DNA of 64,000 nt from the NCBI RefSeq assembly GCF_018398335.1, contig NZ_JAHBRX010000001.1, positions 124,001-188,000 of the forward strand. The letters run 5' to 3'. Every line of letters begins with the position of its first letter. The first letter of the stretch is position 1. Shown piece after piece: positions 32,254 through 40,559 of this stretch. Position numbers and translations under genes: made by a program. The DNA is from Chelatococcus sp. HY11 (GTDB lineage: Bacteria; Pseudomonadota; Alphaproteobacteria; Rhizobiales; Beijerinckiaceae). The notes beneath the pieces are model-generated. The model had not been told where the DNA came from. It ran no database searches and worked only from the letters and a program-made list of their open reading frames with translations.

Positions 32254-33903
32254 ATGGCCGACCTTTCCTTTCACCATGGCGCACGGGTCTTTGAGTCCGA
32301 CGAAACGCCGGTACTCATCCGCACCGACCAAAGCGCCGTCGTCTTCCTGATCGGCACGGCGCCCGACGCGGATGAAGATGCGTTCCCTTTCGACAAGCCT
32401 GTCCTGCTTTACGGCAAGGACAGCCGGGCGTCGAAGCTTGGCAATGCCGGGACGCTGAAGGCGGCCTATGACGGCATCCTCGATCAGCACGGGCCGTACG
32501 TCTACATCAGTCGCGTTGAGGTGGGCGACACGGACGCCGAGACGCTGTCCAACCTCGTTGGCGACAGCACCGCGCTGACCGGCGTTCATGCCGCCAAGAA
32601 GTGCGAAAGTCTCTATGGCCTTAAGCCGCGCATTTTCATTGCACCGGGCTTCACTGCGTCCACGCCCACGGACGGCATTGCTTCGATCCAGATGACCAAT
32701 CAGGGATCTGGCTATCACAGTGCGCCGAGCGTCGCGGTCTCTGGCGGCAATGACGGCGAGTTCGAGGCTATCTTCGCCGACGGCAAGGTGACCGGCGTCA
32801 AGATCAAGCGGGCAGGGGCGGGCTTCACGACACCTGCGGTTTCGTTCTCGGGCGGCGGCTCGGGGGCTGCAGCGACAGCCTTAGTCAACTCCGGCGCCGT
32901 ATCCGCGATCAGTGTGACCAATGGTGGCGCGGGCTACGTCACGCCCCCGGCGGTGACCATCACGGGAGCGGGGAGCGGCGCGGCGGCAACGGCGGTCCTA
33001 ACCGACGGTGTCGTGACTGCGGTGACGATCACGAACGGTGGCACAGGCTACAGTTCCGCTCCGACGATCGCCTTCTCTGGCGGCTCCGGCGCCGCTGCCA
33101 CGGCTCATGTCGGCAACGTTATGAACCCGGTCGTCGCTGAGATGATGGGCGTGCTCGATGACATCCGCGCCATCGCCTTCGTGGACGGGCCGGATACCAC
33201 CGATGCCGAGGCCTACGCCTATCGGTCGCTGATCAACTCGCAGCGCATCTATGTGATCGATCCCAAGGCTCTGGTTTGGGATACGACCGCGGACGCCTAC
33301 GTGCCGCAGCCGGCTTCACCACGCTTTGCGGGTCGGCAGTGCCAGGTCGATCGCGACCTTGGGTTCTGGTGGTCGGTCTCCAACAAGCCGATCAACGGGA
33401 TTGGCGGCACAACCCGGCCCGTGACCTACGGCGCGCAGGCGAACTACCTCAACGAGCGCGCGGTCAACACGATCATCAACCTGCAGGGCGAAGGCTTTCG
33501 CACCTGGGGCAACCGGGTCACGACGGGCGATGACCTGTGGCGCTTCCTATCAGTTCGTCGCACGGCCGACTTCATCAACGAGGCGATCGAGAAGTCCTAC
33601 ACCGAGTTCGTCGACAAGCCGTTCTCCCTCGCGAACCTCAAGTTCATGATCGAGTCCGGCCGGGCGTTCATGCGCACCCTCGTTGCTGAAGGCGCGATCC
33701 TTGGCGGCGATGTGTGGCTCGATCCCGAGCGGAACACGAACGAGGAGATGGCCTCCGGCCGTGTGACCCTCGGCGTCAAGTTCGAGCCGCCGGCGCCGAT
33801 GGAAGACATCCGGGTCATCGCCCATCGCGAGATCCAGTATTACGCCCAGCTCCGCGACCGAGTTCTCTCTGAACTCGGCGACGGCGCCCTCTCGGCCGCG
33901 TAA
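32254..33903 (+). CDS. Tail sheath protein (FI-like) with inserted repeat domain
   Basis: 549 residues. N-terminal 'HHGARVFESDETPVLIRTDQSAVVFLIGTAPD' and C-terminal 'TTRPVTYGAQANYLNERAVNTII' to 'LRDRVLSELGD' are the contractile sheath fold of the P2 FI family. P2 FI has about 396 residues; the surplus is mostly a repeat insert at residues 143-286. A GAGGG box precedes the ATG. The sheath contracts and drives the tube through the cell envelope. Confidence 0.92.
   Translation: MADLSFHHGARVFESDETPVLIRTDQSAVVFLIGTAPDADEDAFPFDKPVLLYGKDSRASKLGNAGTLKAAYDGILDQHGPYVYISRVEVGDTDAETLSNLVGDSTALTGVHAAKKCESLYGLKPRIFIAPGFTASTPTDGIASIQMTNQGSGYHSAPSVAVSGGNDGEFEAIFADGKVTGVKIKRAGAGFTTPAVSFSGGGSGAAATALVNSGAVSAISVTNGGAGYVTPPAVTITGAGSGAAATAVLTDGVVTAVTITNGGTGYSSAPTIAFSGGSGAAATAHVGNVMNPVVAEMMGVLDDIRAIAFVDGPDTTDAEAYAYRSLINSQRIYVIDPKALVWDTTADAYVPQPASPRFAGRQCQVDRDLGFWWSVSNKPINGIGGTTRPVTYGAQANYLNERAVNTIINLQGEGFRTWGNRVTTGDDLWRFLSVRRTADFINEAIEKSYTEFVDKPFSLANLKFMIESGRAFMRTLVAEGAILGGDVWLDPERNTNEEMASGRVTLGVKFEPPAPMEDIRVIAHREIQYYAQLRDRVLSELGDGALSAA
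32680..33111 (+). repeat. Four ~37-residue beta repeats inserted in the sheath
   Basis: Repeats begin near residues 143, 179, 216 and 254 of the sheath, each with a short beta strand, then [GA]-G-x-G-[YF], then 'PAVTITG'-like and 'GSGAAATA' segments. The last two copies are closest to each other. Such outer-surface inserts decorate sheaths and can bind sugars. Confidence 0.8.
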
Positions 33904-33912
33904 GGAGCGACC

Positions 33913-34419
33913 ATGAAAGAGACACCTGCGTACATCCTGCGCAACTGCACCATCTTCGTGGATCGCGACTCCAAGGTTGGACAGGCGAGTGAAATCACTG
34001 TCCCGCCCATGAAGGTCAAGTACGAGGAGTTCCGCAACGCCGGCATGGTGAAACCGCGTCGCGTTGCCCTCGGCTACGAGACGCTCGAGATGTCGTTCGC
34101 CATGACGGCCTTTGATCCCGCAACGCTGAAGCTCTTCGGACTTCGGCCGGGAGTGGAAAAGGAGTTCATGGCGACGGCCGCGCTGGTCGATGAGGACGGC
34201 ACCGTCCACCCTGCGACCGTCTACATGCGTGGCTTCCTCGATGGGTTCGACCCCGGCGCGTGGACGCCGGGCGAAAAAGCCAGCACCTCGCACACCGTGT
34301 CCGTGCACTATGTCAAGCTGGAGATCGATGGTTCGCCCATCGTCGAGGCTGACGACTATGACGTGAAGATCGGTGGCGAAAGCCAGACGGGCGGCATCCG
34401 CTCGGCTATGATGCTCTGA
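33913..34419 (+). CDS. Major tail tube protein (FII-like)
   Basis: 168 residues. 'AYILRNCTIFVDRDSKVGQASEITVP', 'GYETLEMSFAMTAFDPATLKLFG' and 'SHTVSVHYVKLEIDG' give the P2 FII tube fold. Length is close to P2 FII (172). It follows the sheath by 9 bases with GGAG upstream. Forms the inner tube. Confidence 0.93.
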   Translation: MKETPAYILRNCTIFVDRDSKVGQASEITVPPMKVKYEEFRNAGMVKPRRVALGYETLEMSFAMTAFDPATLKLFGLRPGVEKEFMATAALVDEDGTVHPATVYMRGFLDGFDPGAWTPGEKASTSHTVSVHYVKLEIDGSPIVEADDYDVKIGGESQTGGIRSAMML

Positions 34420-34425
34420 TAGGCG

Positions 34426-34451
34426 AGGGCGCTCCCGGTGTGGGGCGCCCT
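34426..34451. other. Hairpin after the tube gene
   Basis: AGGGCGC pairs with GCGCCCT around a 12-base loop, 6 bases after the tube stop. No T-run follows. It may dampen read-through into the following oppositely oriented gene; weak evidence. Confidence 0.35.
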
Positions 34452-34498
34452 ACCTCCGACAGGCCCGCTTCGACTGGGTGATGGGGTGGAGATGAGGG

Positions 34499-35008
34499 TT
34501 AGGTCGCAGGCTTCTTTGTGTCCTCGCAGGTGGTGTTGAATTTGCGGACCGCGTTCGCGCTACCTTTCGCAGGGAACGTAATAATCTGGTCAGCTATCCC
34601 GACCACAATCCTGTTCTTTGCAGCGCCGACTTCTTTGATGATTTCATGAATTACTGGCTCACGCTCTGCACTAACGCGGAAGGCGATCTTTCCGTCAACA
34701 TCAATGAGATTTAGGGAGACGTCTCGTTTTTCTCCTTTGTCGACGCGTACAACAACGTCAACCTCATCCTTGTATGCGCCACCCGCATTGTGAGGCAGTG
34801 GCGTTGTCAAGATCAAGAGCGTCTCGTCCTTCTCGCCCTGCCAGCATTTAAAGCCGATGATAAACGGTCGCGGCGTCTTCTCCTGCACCGTGAGGATGAA
34901 GCCGATTTTCTGATCGTCGAGTGGGTCCTCCCCGCCCTGAAACAACCAATCCGCATGAGCCGATGTCGCGGCCGCAATCACTGCAGCCGCCAAAAGCGCG
35001 CGCTTCAT
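34499..35008 (-). CDS. Exported protein of unknown function (moron in the tail operon)
   Basis: 169 residues with a textbook signal peptide, 'MKRALLAAAVIAAATSAHA' cut before Asp-Trp. The mature part has one Cys near residue 54 and one near the end, likely a disulphide, with beta-rich segments 'KIGFILTVQEKTPRPF' and 'IVVGIADQIITFP'. The overall layout faintly resembles VasI-type periplasmic proteins, but I would not name it. It lies on the opposite strand between tube and tail-assembly genes, so it has its own promoter and is likely expressed in the lysogen. Confidence 0.7.
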   Translation of the reverse strand: MKRALLAAAVIAAATSAHADWLFQGGEDPLDDQKIGFILTVQEKTPRPFIIGFKCWQGEKDETLLILTTPLPHNAGGAYKDEVDVVVRVDKGEKRDVSLNLIDVDGKIAFRVSAEREPVIHEIIKEVGAAKNRIVVGIADQIITFPAKGSANAVRKFNTTCEDTKKPAT

Positions 35009-35035
35009 TCCCCATCCCCCAAAAAGGTTTCACGC

Positions 35036-35290
35036 ATGACCGATACAGTCACGGTTCCCCTCTCGCGTCCAATCCAGCATGAAGGCGTCGACCTGTCCAG
35101 CTTGACCTTCCGCCCGGCTACTGTGGGAGATCTTATCGAGGGCGACGGGATTGTTGGCGACACCGCGCGCCTTGCGACGATTCTTGCCTCGATGGCCGGC
35201 ATTCCTATCGCGGAGTTTCGCAAGGTCTCCGCCAAGGACTACAACGTTATCATCGACAAGACCGGCGATCTTTGGGGAAACGCCCCATAG
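35036..35290 (+). CDS. Tail assembly chaperone E
   Basis: 84 residues, 'VTVPLSRPIQHEGVDLSSLTFRPATVGDL' then a helical half 'ARLATILASMAGIPIAEFRKVSAKDYNVI', the pattern of the P2 gpE / Mu gp41 family that coats the tape measure during tail assembly. The last codons contain a slippery heptamer (35275-35281) that would let some ribosomes continue into the next frame, giving an E+E' product of about 133 residues. Confidence 0.88.
   Translation: MTDTVTVPLSRPIQHEGVDLSSLTFRPATVGDLIEGDGIVGDTARLATILASMAGIPIAEFRKVSAKDYNVIIDKTGDLWGNAP
35275..35281 (+). promoter_or_regulatory. -1 ribosomal frameshift site G GGA AAC
   Basis: The zero-frame codons are TGG-GGA-AAC, so GGGAAAC fits X XXY YYZ with X=G, Y=A, Z=C. 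After slipping, reading continues CGC-CCC-ATA with no stop through to the stop of the next gene at 35434. Lambda uses the near-identical G GGA AAG in its G/T genes, and P2 E/E' is also frameshifted. Confidence 0.8.
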
Positions 35291-35301
35291 GGAGGGGGTG
35301 G

Positions 35302-35436
35302 ATGGACGTTGCCATACTGATTGCGCACGTCCTGCACACCTCCCTGACTGATGTCGAGGGCATGCCGCTCGACAAGGCGTGGCGCTATCACGAGGGCGCC
35401 CTGAAGGTTCTGAAGGCCAAGGCCGGGACGCGATGA
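35302..35436 (+). CDS. E'-like part of the tail assembly chaperone
   Basis: 44 codons: 'MDVAILIAHVLHTSLTDVEG' then 'LDKAWRYHEGALKVLKAKAG'. Too short to be convincing alone, but it lies in the -1 frame relative to gene E, is open all the way back to the slippery site, and has the size and helical nature of P2 E'. It probably exists mainly as the C-terminal end of a fused protein, though GGAGGGGG before its own ATG could also allow separate translation. Its stop overlaps the tape measure start. Confidence 0.75.
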   Translation: MDVAILIAHVLHTSLTDVEGMPLDKAWRYHEGALKVLKAKAGTR

Positions 35437-38195
35437 CCACAAAAACATCCTCGCTGGTCATCAAACTGATCGACCAGCTCTCCGGCCCATCTAAGAAGGC
35501 GGCCGCAGCGCTCGACGGCGTCAACAGGTCCTCGAAGGGGCTAGATGACGCCAAGAAGCGTGCGGCGGATTTCACCAAGGCTGTCGAGAAATTCGGCAAG
35601 ACCAAGGACGCCTTTTCCAATGCCAACAAGGCATTCCGCGAGGCGCAAGCGCGAGTCAAAGAGCTCGCGCAGCAGATGAGAGCGGCTGGCGAGCCGAGCA
35701 AGAAGCTCGCCGCTGACTACAGGCGCGCCCAACAAGCCGTAAGCGGGGCCGCGGCATCATTTCGCCAGCAGCGCGAGGCGTTTGTTTCCGCGCGTCGAGC
35801 CATCGAGGGCTTTGGCGTAAACATTCGACGGGTCGGATCAGCCGAGCAGGCGATGAAGGCCGGCGTTGACGCCGCCAACCGCTCTCTCCGCGAACAAGAG
35901 CGCCTGCTTGCTCGGACGAAGGCCGCGGCACAGCGGAGTGCGAATCGCCGCGAGGCAATGGGCGTCGCAGGCGGCGTAGCGGGCGGCTATGTTGCCTACC
36001 GCGGCAGGCAGTTCGCCGAACGGGCGATCGTTTCCGCTGCCGAGTTTGATATCGGCGTCCGGGCTCAGCGGGCGTATGCTGGCGTCAAAAAGGAGGACCA
36101 GGACAAGTACCTGATCCCCCAGGCGAAGCGCATTGGCCAGGACACCCAGTTCACGAACCTCGACGTGGTGCACGCGCAGACGGCGGTGATGCAGGGCCTT
36201 CCTGAGAATATGCCTCGCGCGCAGGTCGCCAACAGCATCATCGAAGAGGCAAAGAACTACGCGCTCGCCATGCGGGCGGATATGACCGAGAGCGCCGAAG
36301 CGATACGCGGCTTTCTTGCGTCCACCGGCAAGGATATTTCCACGCCGGAGAAGGCCATCAAGGAAGCCCGCCGCGCCAGTAACATGTCCATCCGAATGGC
36401 CAAGCTTGGCGGCCTGTCGGACGAGGACGTTCAGCAGTTTTGGAAATACGGGGGCGCGTCAGGCACGGTCGCGGGTCTTTCCGATGAGACGAAGGCGGCC
36501 CTGGCCGTGGGACTCCGTCGCGCCGGCGTGCGTGGCGATGAGGCCGGTGTCTTCCTGCGCTCGGCAGCTGGCAAGCTTGTCGCGCCCACACAAAAGGGTC
36601 TTGCGGCGCTAGCTTCCACGGGCATTGACTACAGCAAGTACACTACGATGCCTGGCGGCCTCTCGGTCGATGCGCTCGAGGGCAAATTTAAGCAGGACTT
36701 CGGCAAGGGGTTCACGCCAGAGATCCGCGAGCGTCTCGCTGATGTTCTGGATGACACCGAGATCATCAACGACCGTGGAGCATTCACGGCCGCTGTGACT
36801 GAAGCGGTGTCAGACCTATTCGAGAAGACGAACAAGGGCAAGATGAAGGCGAAGGACGCCCAGACGCTCGCCAAGAAAGTGGGCGAGTTCCACAAATTCT
36901 CGGTGGAAAGCGTCGATGCGGAAGGCCTGCTTGCAGCCATCCTTAGCAAGGATCCGTCCCTCGGTATTCTGAATGCGTTTTTCACCGACCGTCAGGGCGG
37001 CCGAGGCGCGATGCTCGCGAAGGCGTTCGGCCAGTTCTCCCAAGATCGAGAGTCGCTGACCAATACGCCAGACGACTTCGGAAAGAAGATTGCTGACGAG
37101 ATGATGGCCGGGCTTGGCGGCGCGTTCGAACGCCTGAAGGGATCGGTCGAGACACTCACACAGTCGATCGGTGAGGCCAATGCAACTTGGCTGACGTGGA
37201 GCTTTGACAAGATTGGAAACGCGCTCGACGCGATCTCCAACTTGTCGGAGCCGGCGCGGAGGGTTGCGACTGCATTCGGCGCGACTGCGGCAGCGCTTGG
37301 TGCTGTCGGGGCATTCAAGACGCTGGCCGGCATTGTCGGTCTTGGTGCGGCTGGCCCCGCCCTTCTTGAGTCGGCTGCCGCCCTGAACGTTGCCGCCGCT
37401 CGACTGGGTGCTGCCGGTGGTGGTGGCGTGCCTGACGTGGTCGGAGGGAAGGGTGGCAAAAGACGCGGCGGGCTGCTCAACAAGGGGCTGAAAACCGTTG
37501 GTGTCGTTACCGGCATCGCTGCGGGCGTCGAAGTTATCGACTATGCTACGGGCGTTGCTGGTCAAGTCCTTTCGGGCTCCACGCACAACCCTGCAGATAT
37601 CAAAGGTGACAAGGACGAGGGCAGGGCGAGGCTCAGCGAGTACACCCAGCAACTCGATGAGATCAACGCCAAGCTCGGCGACATCTACTCCAAGAGCAAG
37701 TTGCCCGATGTGGCGGCAACGCTTGCTTCGCCGCTTGAGGCGGAGAAGGCACGCATCACGCAGACGATCGCTGACCTTGAGAAGGCAGTTAGCAAGCTCG
37801 ACACTAAGCCGATCGTTTTGCCCGAGATCGACGCCCCCGGACCACTGAACCCGTTCCATAACGGCAGCTTGCCGCAAAGCGCTCCGCTGCCGCCTAGCCG
37901 GCCAGAGGTGATGGGCCCGAATCCCCAGCCCACGGTCGACACCGCGGCGCTCGACGAAGCCAAGGCCAAGGCTGAGGAAGCCGGCAACGACATCAAGGCA
38001 TCCCTTGACGTGGTCGCGCGGCCCCAAGTCGACGTCTCTTCGATCGCCGACGCGGAAAGCTTCGTGGATCGCCTGCTGCGAAAACTGAACATGGTTGGCC
38101 CTGCCGCACAGCAAGCGCAGGCTGCTGTCGGCCGCTCAGTCGGCGCGAGCTTTAAGAACCGTCAGGACGGTTCGCTACATGACGGAGCGCAGTGA
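35433..38195 (+). CDS. Tail tape measure protein
   Basis: 920 residues from the ATG overlapping E' (ATGA). N-terminal coiled coil ('SGPSKKAAAALDGV', 'AFREAQARVKELAQQMRAAG'), then 'VVHAQTAVMQGLPENMPRAQV' of the TP901/P2 T core, an Ala/Gly-rich hydrophobic segment near residues 610-650, and a proline-rich region before the helical end. About 1.5 angstrom per residue would give a tail near 140 nm, an estimate only. It sets tail length and enters the cell first. Confidence 0.93.
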   Translation: MTTKTSSLVIKLIDQLSGPSKKAAAALDGVNRSSKGLDDAKKRAADFTKAVEKFGKTKDAFSNANKAFREAQARVKELAQQMRAAGEPSKKLAADYRRAQQAVSGAAASFRQQREAFVSARRAIEGFGVNIRRVGSAEQAMKAGVDAANRSLREQERLLARTKAAAQRSANRREAMGVAGGVAGGYVAYRGRQFAERAIVSAAEFDIGVRAQRAYAGVKKEDQDKYLIPQAKRIGQDTQFTNLDVVHAQTAVMQGLPENMPRAQVANSIIEEAKNYALAMRADMTESAEAIRGFLASTGKDISTPEKAIKEARRASNMSIRMAKLGGLSDEDVQQFWKYGGASGTVAGLSDETKAALAVGLRRAGVRGDEAGVFLRSAAGKLVAPTQKGLAALASTGIDYSKYTTMPGGLSVDALEGKFKQDFGKGFTPEIRERLADVLDDTEIINDRGAFTAAVTEAVSDLFEKTNKGKMKAKDAQTLAKKVGEFHKFSVESVDAEGLLAAILSKDPSLGILNAFFTDRQGGRGAMLAKAFGQFSQDRESLTNTPDDFGKKIADEMMAGLGGAFERLKGSVETLTQSIGEANATWLTWSFDKIGNALDAISNLSEPARRVATAFGATAAALGAVGAFKTLAGIVGLGAAGPALLESAAALNVAAARLGAAGGGGVPDVVGGKGGKRRGGLLNKGLKTVGVVTGIAAGVEVIDYATGVAGQVLSGSTHNPADIKGDKDEGRARLSEYTQQLDEINAKLGDIYSKSKLPDVAATLASPLEAEKARITQTIADLEKAVSKLDTKPIVLPEIDAPGPLNPFHNGSLPQSAPLPPSRPEVMGPNPQPTVDTAALDEAKAKAEEAGNDIKASLDVVARPQVDVSSIADAESFVDRLLRKLNMVGPAAQQAQAAVGRSVGASFKNRQDGSLHDGAQ

Positions 38196-38626
38196 TGGCG
38201 GGACCAGTAACACTCGCGCTAGGCCCCTTCGCTTTTACCGCGATCGGTTTCGGTTACCAGGGCGTCAAGCGCAAGCTGTCGACGCCCTGGGCCGCCCAGC
38301 AAGTTGTCGATCGGCTGGAGGCGCTCCAGTGGCTCGGCCCGAAGTCCGACGAGGTGACGGTTGAGGGCGTCCTGTTTCCGGAAGAGTTCGGGGGCATGGA
38401 CACCCTCGACGGCCTTCGCGGGGCGGCCCTGTCTGGTCAGTCACTGATGTTCGTTTCGTTGGCCGGTCGAATCTACGGCCCGCATGTGATCGAGGGCGTT
38501 GACGAGGATCGCGCCTATCACGACGCATACGGCGCCCCTCAGATGCTGTCCTACTCGCTGCAACTGCGTCGTGTTTCCGGCAGTAGTGCGGCATCCGCGG
38601 CGACTTCGCTTCTGAGGCTGTTCTGA
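38195..38626 (+). CDS. Tail protein U
   Basis: 143 residues with 'LGPFAFTAIGFGYQGVKRKLSTPWA', 'TVEGVLFPEEFGGMDTLDGLR' and 'YSLQLRRV', the P2 gpU family, involved in tail completion. The ATG overlaps the tape measure stop by one base (GTG three bases upstream is possible). Order T-U-X-D is that of P2. Confidence 0.92.
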   Translation: MAGPVTLALGPFAFTAIGFGYQGVKRKLSTPWAAQQVVDRLEALQWLGPKSDEVTVEGVLFPEEFGGMDTLDGLRGAALSGQSLMFVSLAGRIYGPHVIEGVDEDRAYHDAYGAPQMLSYSLQLRRVSGSSAASAATSLLRLF

Positions 38627-38838
38627 TGGCAACGACATACACCACGATCGACGGTGACATGCTCGACATGCTTTGCCAGCGCATCTACGGCCGGCATCGC
38701 GATACAGCGGAAGCGGTCCTCGCTGCCAATAGGGGCCTGGCGTCGTTCGGCGCTAAGCTGCCCGCAGGCGTCACCATCACCTTTCCGGACCTGCCCAAGG
38801 CCAGCGCCGCCACACAGCCGAAGAAGCTCTGGGGATAA
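38626..38838 (+). CDS. Tail protein X (LysM-like)
   Basis: 70 residues, 'YTTIDGDMLDMLCQRIYGRH' then 'EAVLAANRGLASFGAKLPAGVTITFPDLP', the gpX/LysM fold. The ATG shares a base with the gpU stop. It helps complete the tail. Confidence 0.92.
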   Translation: MATTYTTIDGDMLDMLCQRIYGRHRDTAEAVLAANRGLASFGAKLPAGVTITFPDLPKASAATQPKKLWG

Positions 38839-38841
38839 CGC

Positions 38842-39837
38842 ATGCATTATCCCAGAGCGGAAGTAACCGTGAACGGCACCCCTGTTACGGGTGCCTTCTA
38901 TTCCCGGCTGATCTCGCTGAAGGTGGCGGATCATGCCGGCTTTGATTCCGATGCGGTGGAGATCGAGGTTCAGGACGGCAATCCCTTCCTCGAGATCCCT
39001 GAGCGCGGTGACGATATCCGCGTGAGCCTCGGCTATGAGGACTCCGGTGTCGTGCACATGGGCTCCTTCATTGTGGATTCGGTGGAGGTCGAGTGCCTGC
39101 CGTACGGCATCCGCATTTCGGGAAAATCCGCCGACGTCCGCAAGGAAATGAAGGGGCGGAAGGAACGCCACTGGGACGGCAAGTCGTTGAAAGAGATTGT
39201 CGAGGAGATCGCCCAGGAGCACGGGCTCGAGCCCGCCATCGGCGCCAGTATCGGCCAGTTCAAATATGACTGGGTCGGTCAGCAAGACGAGTCTGATCTC
39301 CACTTCCTGACCCGCATGGCCAAGCGCCACGGCGCGATCTTCGCGCCGAAGAACGGCAAGCTGATCTTTGCGCCACGAGGTGAGGCCACAAGCGCGGCCG
39401 GCGAGGCTCTCACGCCCTTTGTCGTCACGCGCGACATGATCCTCCCCAACACCTGCCGCGTGCGCTTCGCCGACCGCGGCAGGCATGAGAAGGTCACCGC
39501 GATTTTCCAGGACCGCGGCAAGCAGAAGCGCGTCGAGACAGAGATCGAAAGCGACCCGCTCGGCGGGGCCGCGTTCCGCATCCCCGACCCGTTCGGTTCC
39601 GAGGATGAGGCGAAGGCTGCAGCCGGCGCGATCGCCAAGGAGAAGAAGGCGGACGCGGACACCCTGTCCGTGACGGTCCTCGGCGCGCCGCATGCATCCG
39701 CCGGCGCACCGCTTGTTCTCCAGGGCGTTCGGCCCGGCGTCGATGACGTCGACTGGATCATCGACTCGGTCGATCACGACTTCTCCAAGTCCGGCTACAC
39801 CTCAAGCATCGAAGCCAAGCGCAAGAGCGGCACGTAG
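38842..39837 (+). CDS. Baseplate hub protein D (late control D family)
   Basis: 331 residues. 'PRAEVTVNGTPVTGAFYSRLISLKVADHAGFDSDAVEIEVQDG', 'RISGKSADVRKEMKGRKERHWDG' and 'QDESDLHFLTRMAKRHGAIFAPKNGKL' define the gpD family. It is the central hub that joins tube and spike. (The quoted family name is historical and does not imply regulation.) It closes the P2-type tail block. Confidence 0.93.
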   Translation: MHYPRAEVTVNGTPVTGAFYSRLISLKVADHAGFDSDAVEIEVQDGNPFLEIPERGDDIRVSLGYEDSGVVHMGSFIVDSVEVECLPYGIRISGKSADVRKEMKGRKERHWDGKSLKEIVEEIAQEHGLEPAIGASIGQFKYDWVGQQDESDLHFLTRMAKRHGAIFAPKNGKLIFAPRGEATSAAGEALTPFVVTRDMILPNTCRVRFADRGRHEKVTAIFQDRGKQKRVETEIESDPLGGAAFRIPDPFGSEDEAKAAAGAIAKEKKADADTLSVTVLGAPHASAGAPLVLQGVRPGVDDVDWIIDSVDHDFSKSGYTSSIEAKRKSGT

Positions 39838-39863
39838 GCCCGCATTTCCATTCAGGACCATCC

Positions 39864-40559
39864 ATGACAATCAGCACTGACGTTCAGGGCACGGCATCAG
39901 CCCTTGCCGCACTCGATCTTGCGAACAAGGCCCTGACCGATGTTGCCGCGCTGCTGGCACGTGCGACGGCAGAGAACAATCGAGCGGCGGCAAATGGAGT
40001 TGCCACTGACGCCAAGATCGCAGTTCTGGCCGATGCGCAGAGAGCCGTCGACGCGGCAATGTCTGAACTGTCTCTGTTGCGAAATGACGTTACCGCCAAG
40101 GCGCAGGCGGTCGCCACGGCGCAGGCTGCGGTAGCCGTCGCCAAGGCCACCGTCGACAGCACGGCCGAGGCGCTGGAAATCTTGGCCGGTCAGGTCGAGG
40201 AAGACGCCGCGGCAGCCCAGAATGCGGCGACAAATGCAGAGTCGCTCATTGTTTCCGCGCCTGTTGTGCGCATCGTGATCCCCGATACCAGCTACACGCT
40301 CCTGGCAGAGAACATCGGCAAGTATCACGACTTTACGGCGGCAACGGCGATCACTGTCACTTTGCCGGCCAATATGCCGGAGGGATGGCATTGTGGATGG
40401 GCGCAGCTCGGCGCGGGTCGGATCACCTTCGCCGGTGCACACAATGCTCTGGAGATGACGAAATCGGCCGCCAAGGATGCGCAGGGCTTTCTCCGCGTGC
40501 GCGATAATGCGGGTGGCAACGCTGCGTATTGGCTCCTCAGTGGCGAGGTCGCGGAATGA
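39864..40559 (+). CDS. Coiled-coil fibre-like protein
   Basis: 231 residues. Residues 5-135 are an Ala-rich coiled coil ('ALAALDLANKALTDVAALLA', 'QAVATAQAAVAVAKATVDST') and the rest is a beta domain ('IPDTSYTLLAENIGKYHDF', 'AYWLLSGEVAE'). That is a typical short trimeric fibre. It follows the tail hub, so it is a second receptor-binding or side fibre. Stop overlaps the next start. Confidence 0.65.
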   Translation: MTISTDVQGTASALAALDLANKALTDVAALLARATAENNRAAANGVATDAKIAVLADAQRAVDAAMSELSLLRNDVTAKAQAVATAQAAVAVAKATVDSTAEALEILAGQVEEDAAAAQNAATNAESLIVSAPVVRIVIPDTSYTLLAENIGKYHDFTAATAITVTLPANMPEGWHCGWAQLGAGRITFAGAHNALEMTKSAAKDAQGFLRVRDNAGGNAAYWLLSGEVAE

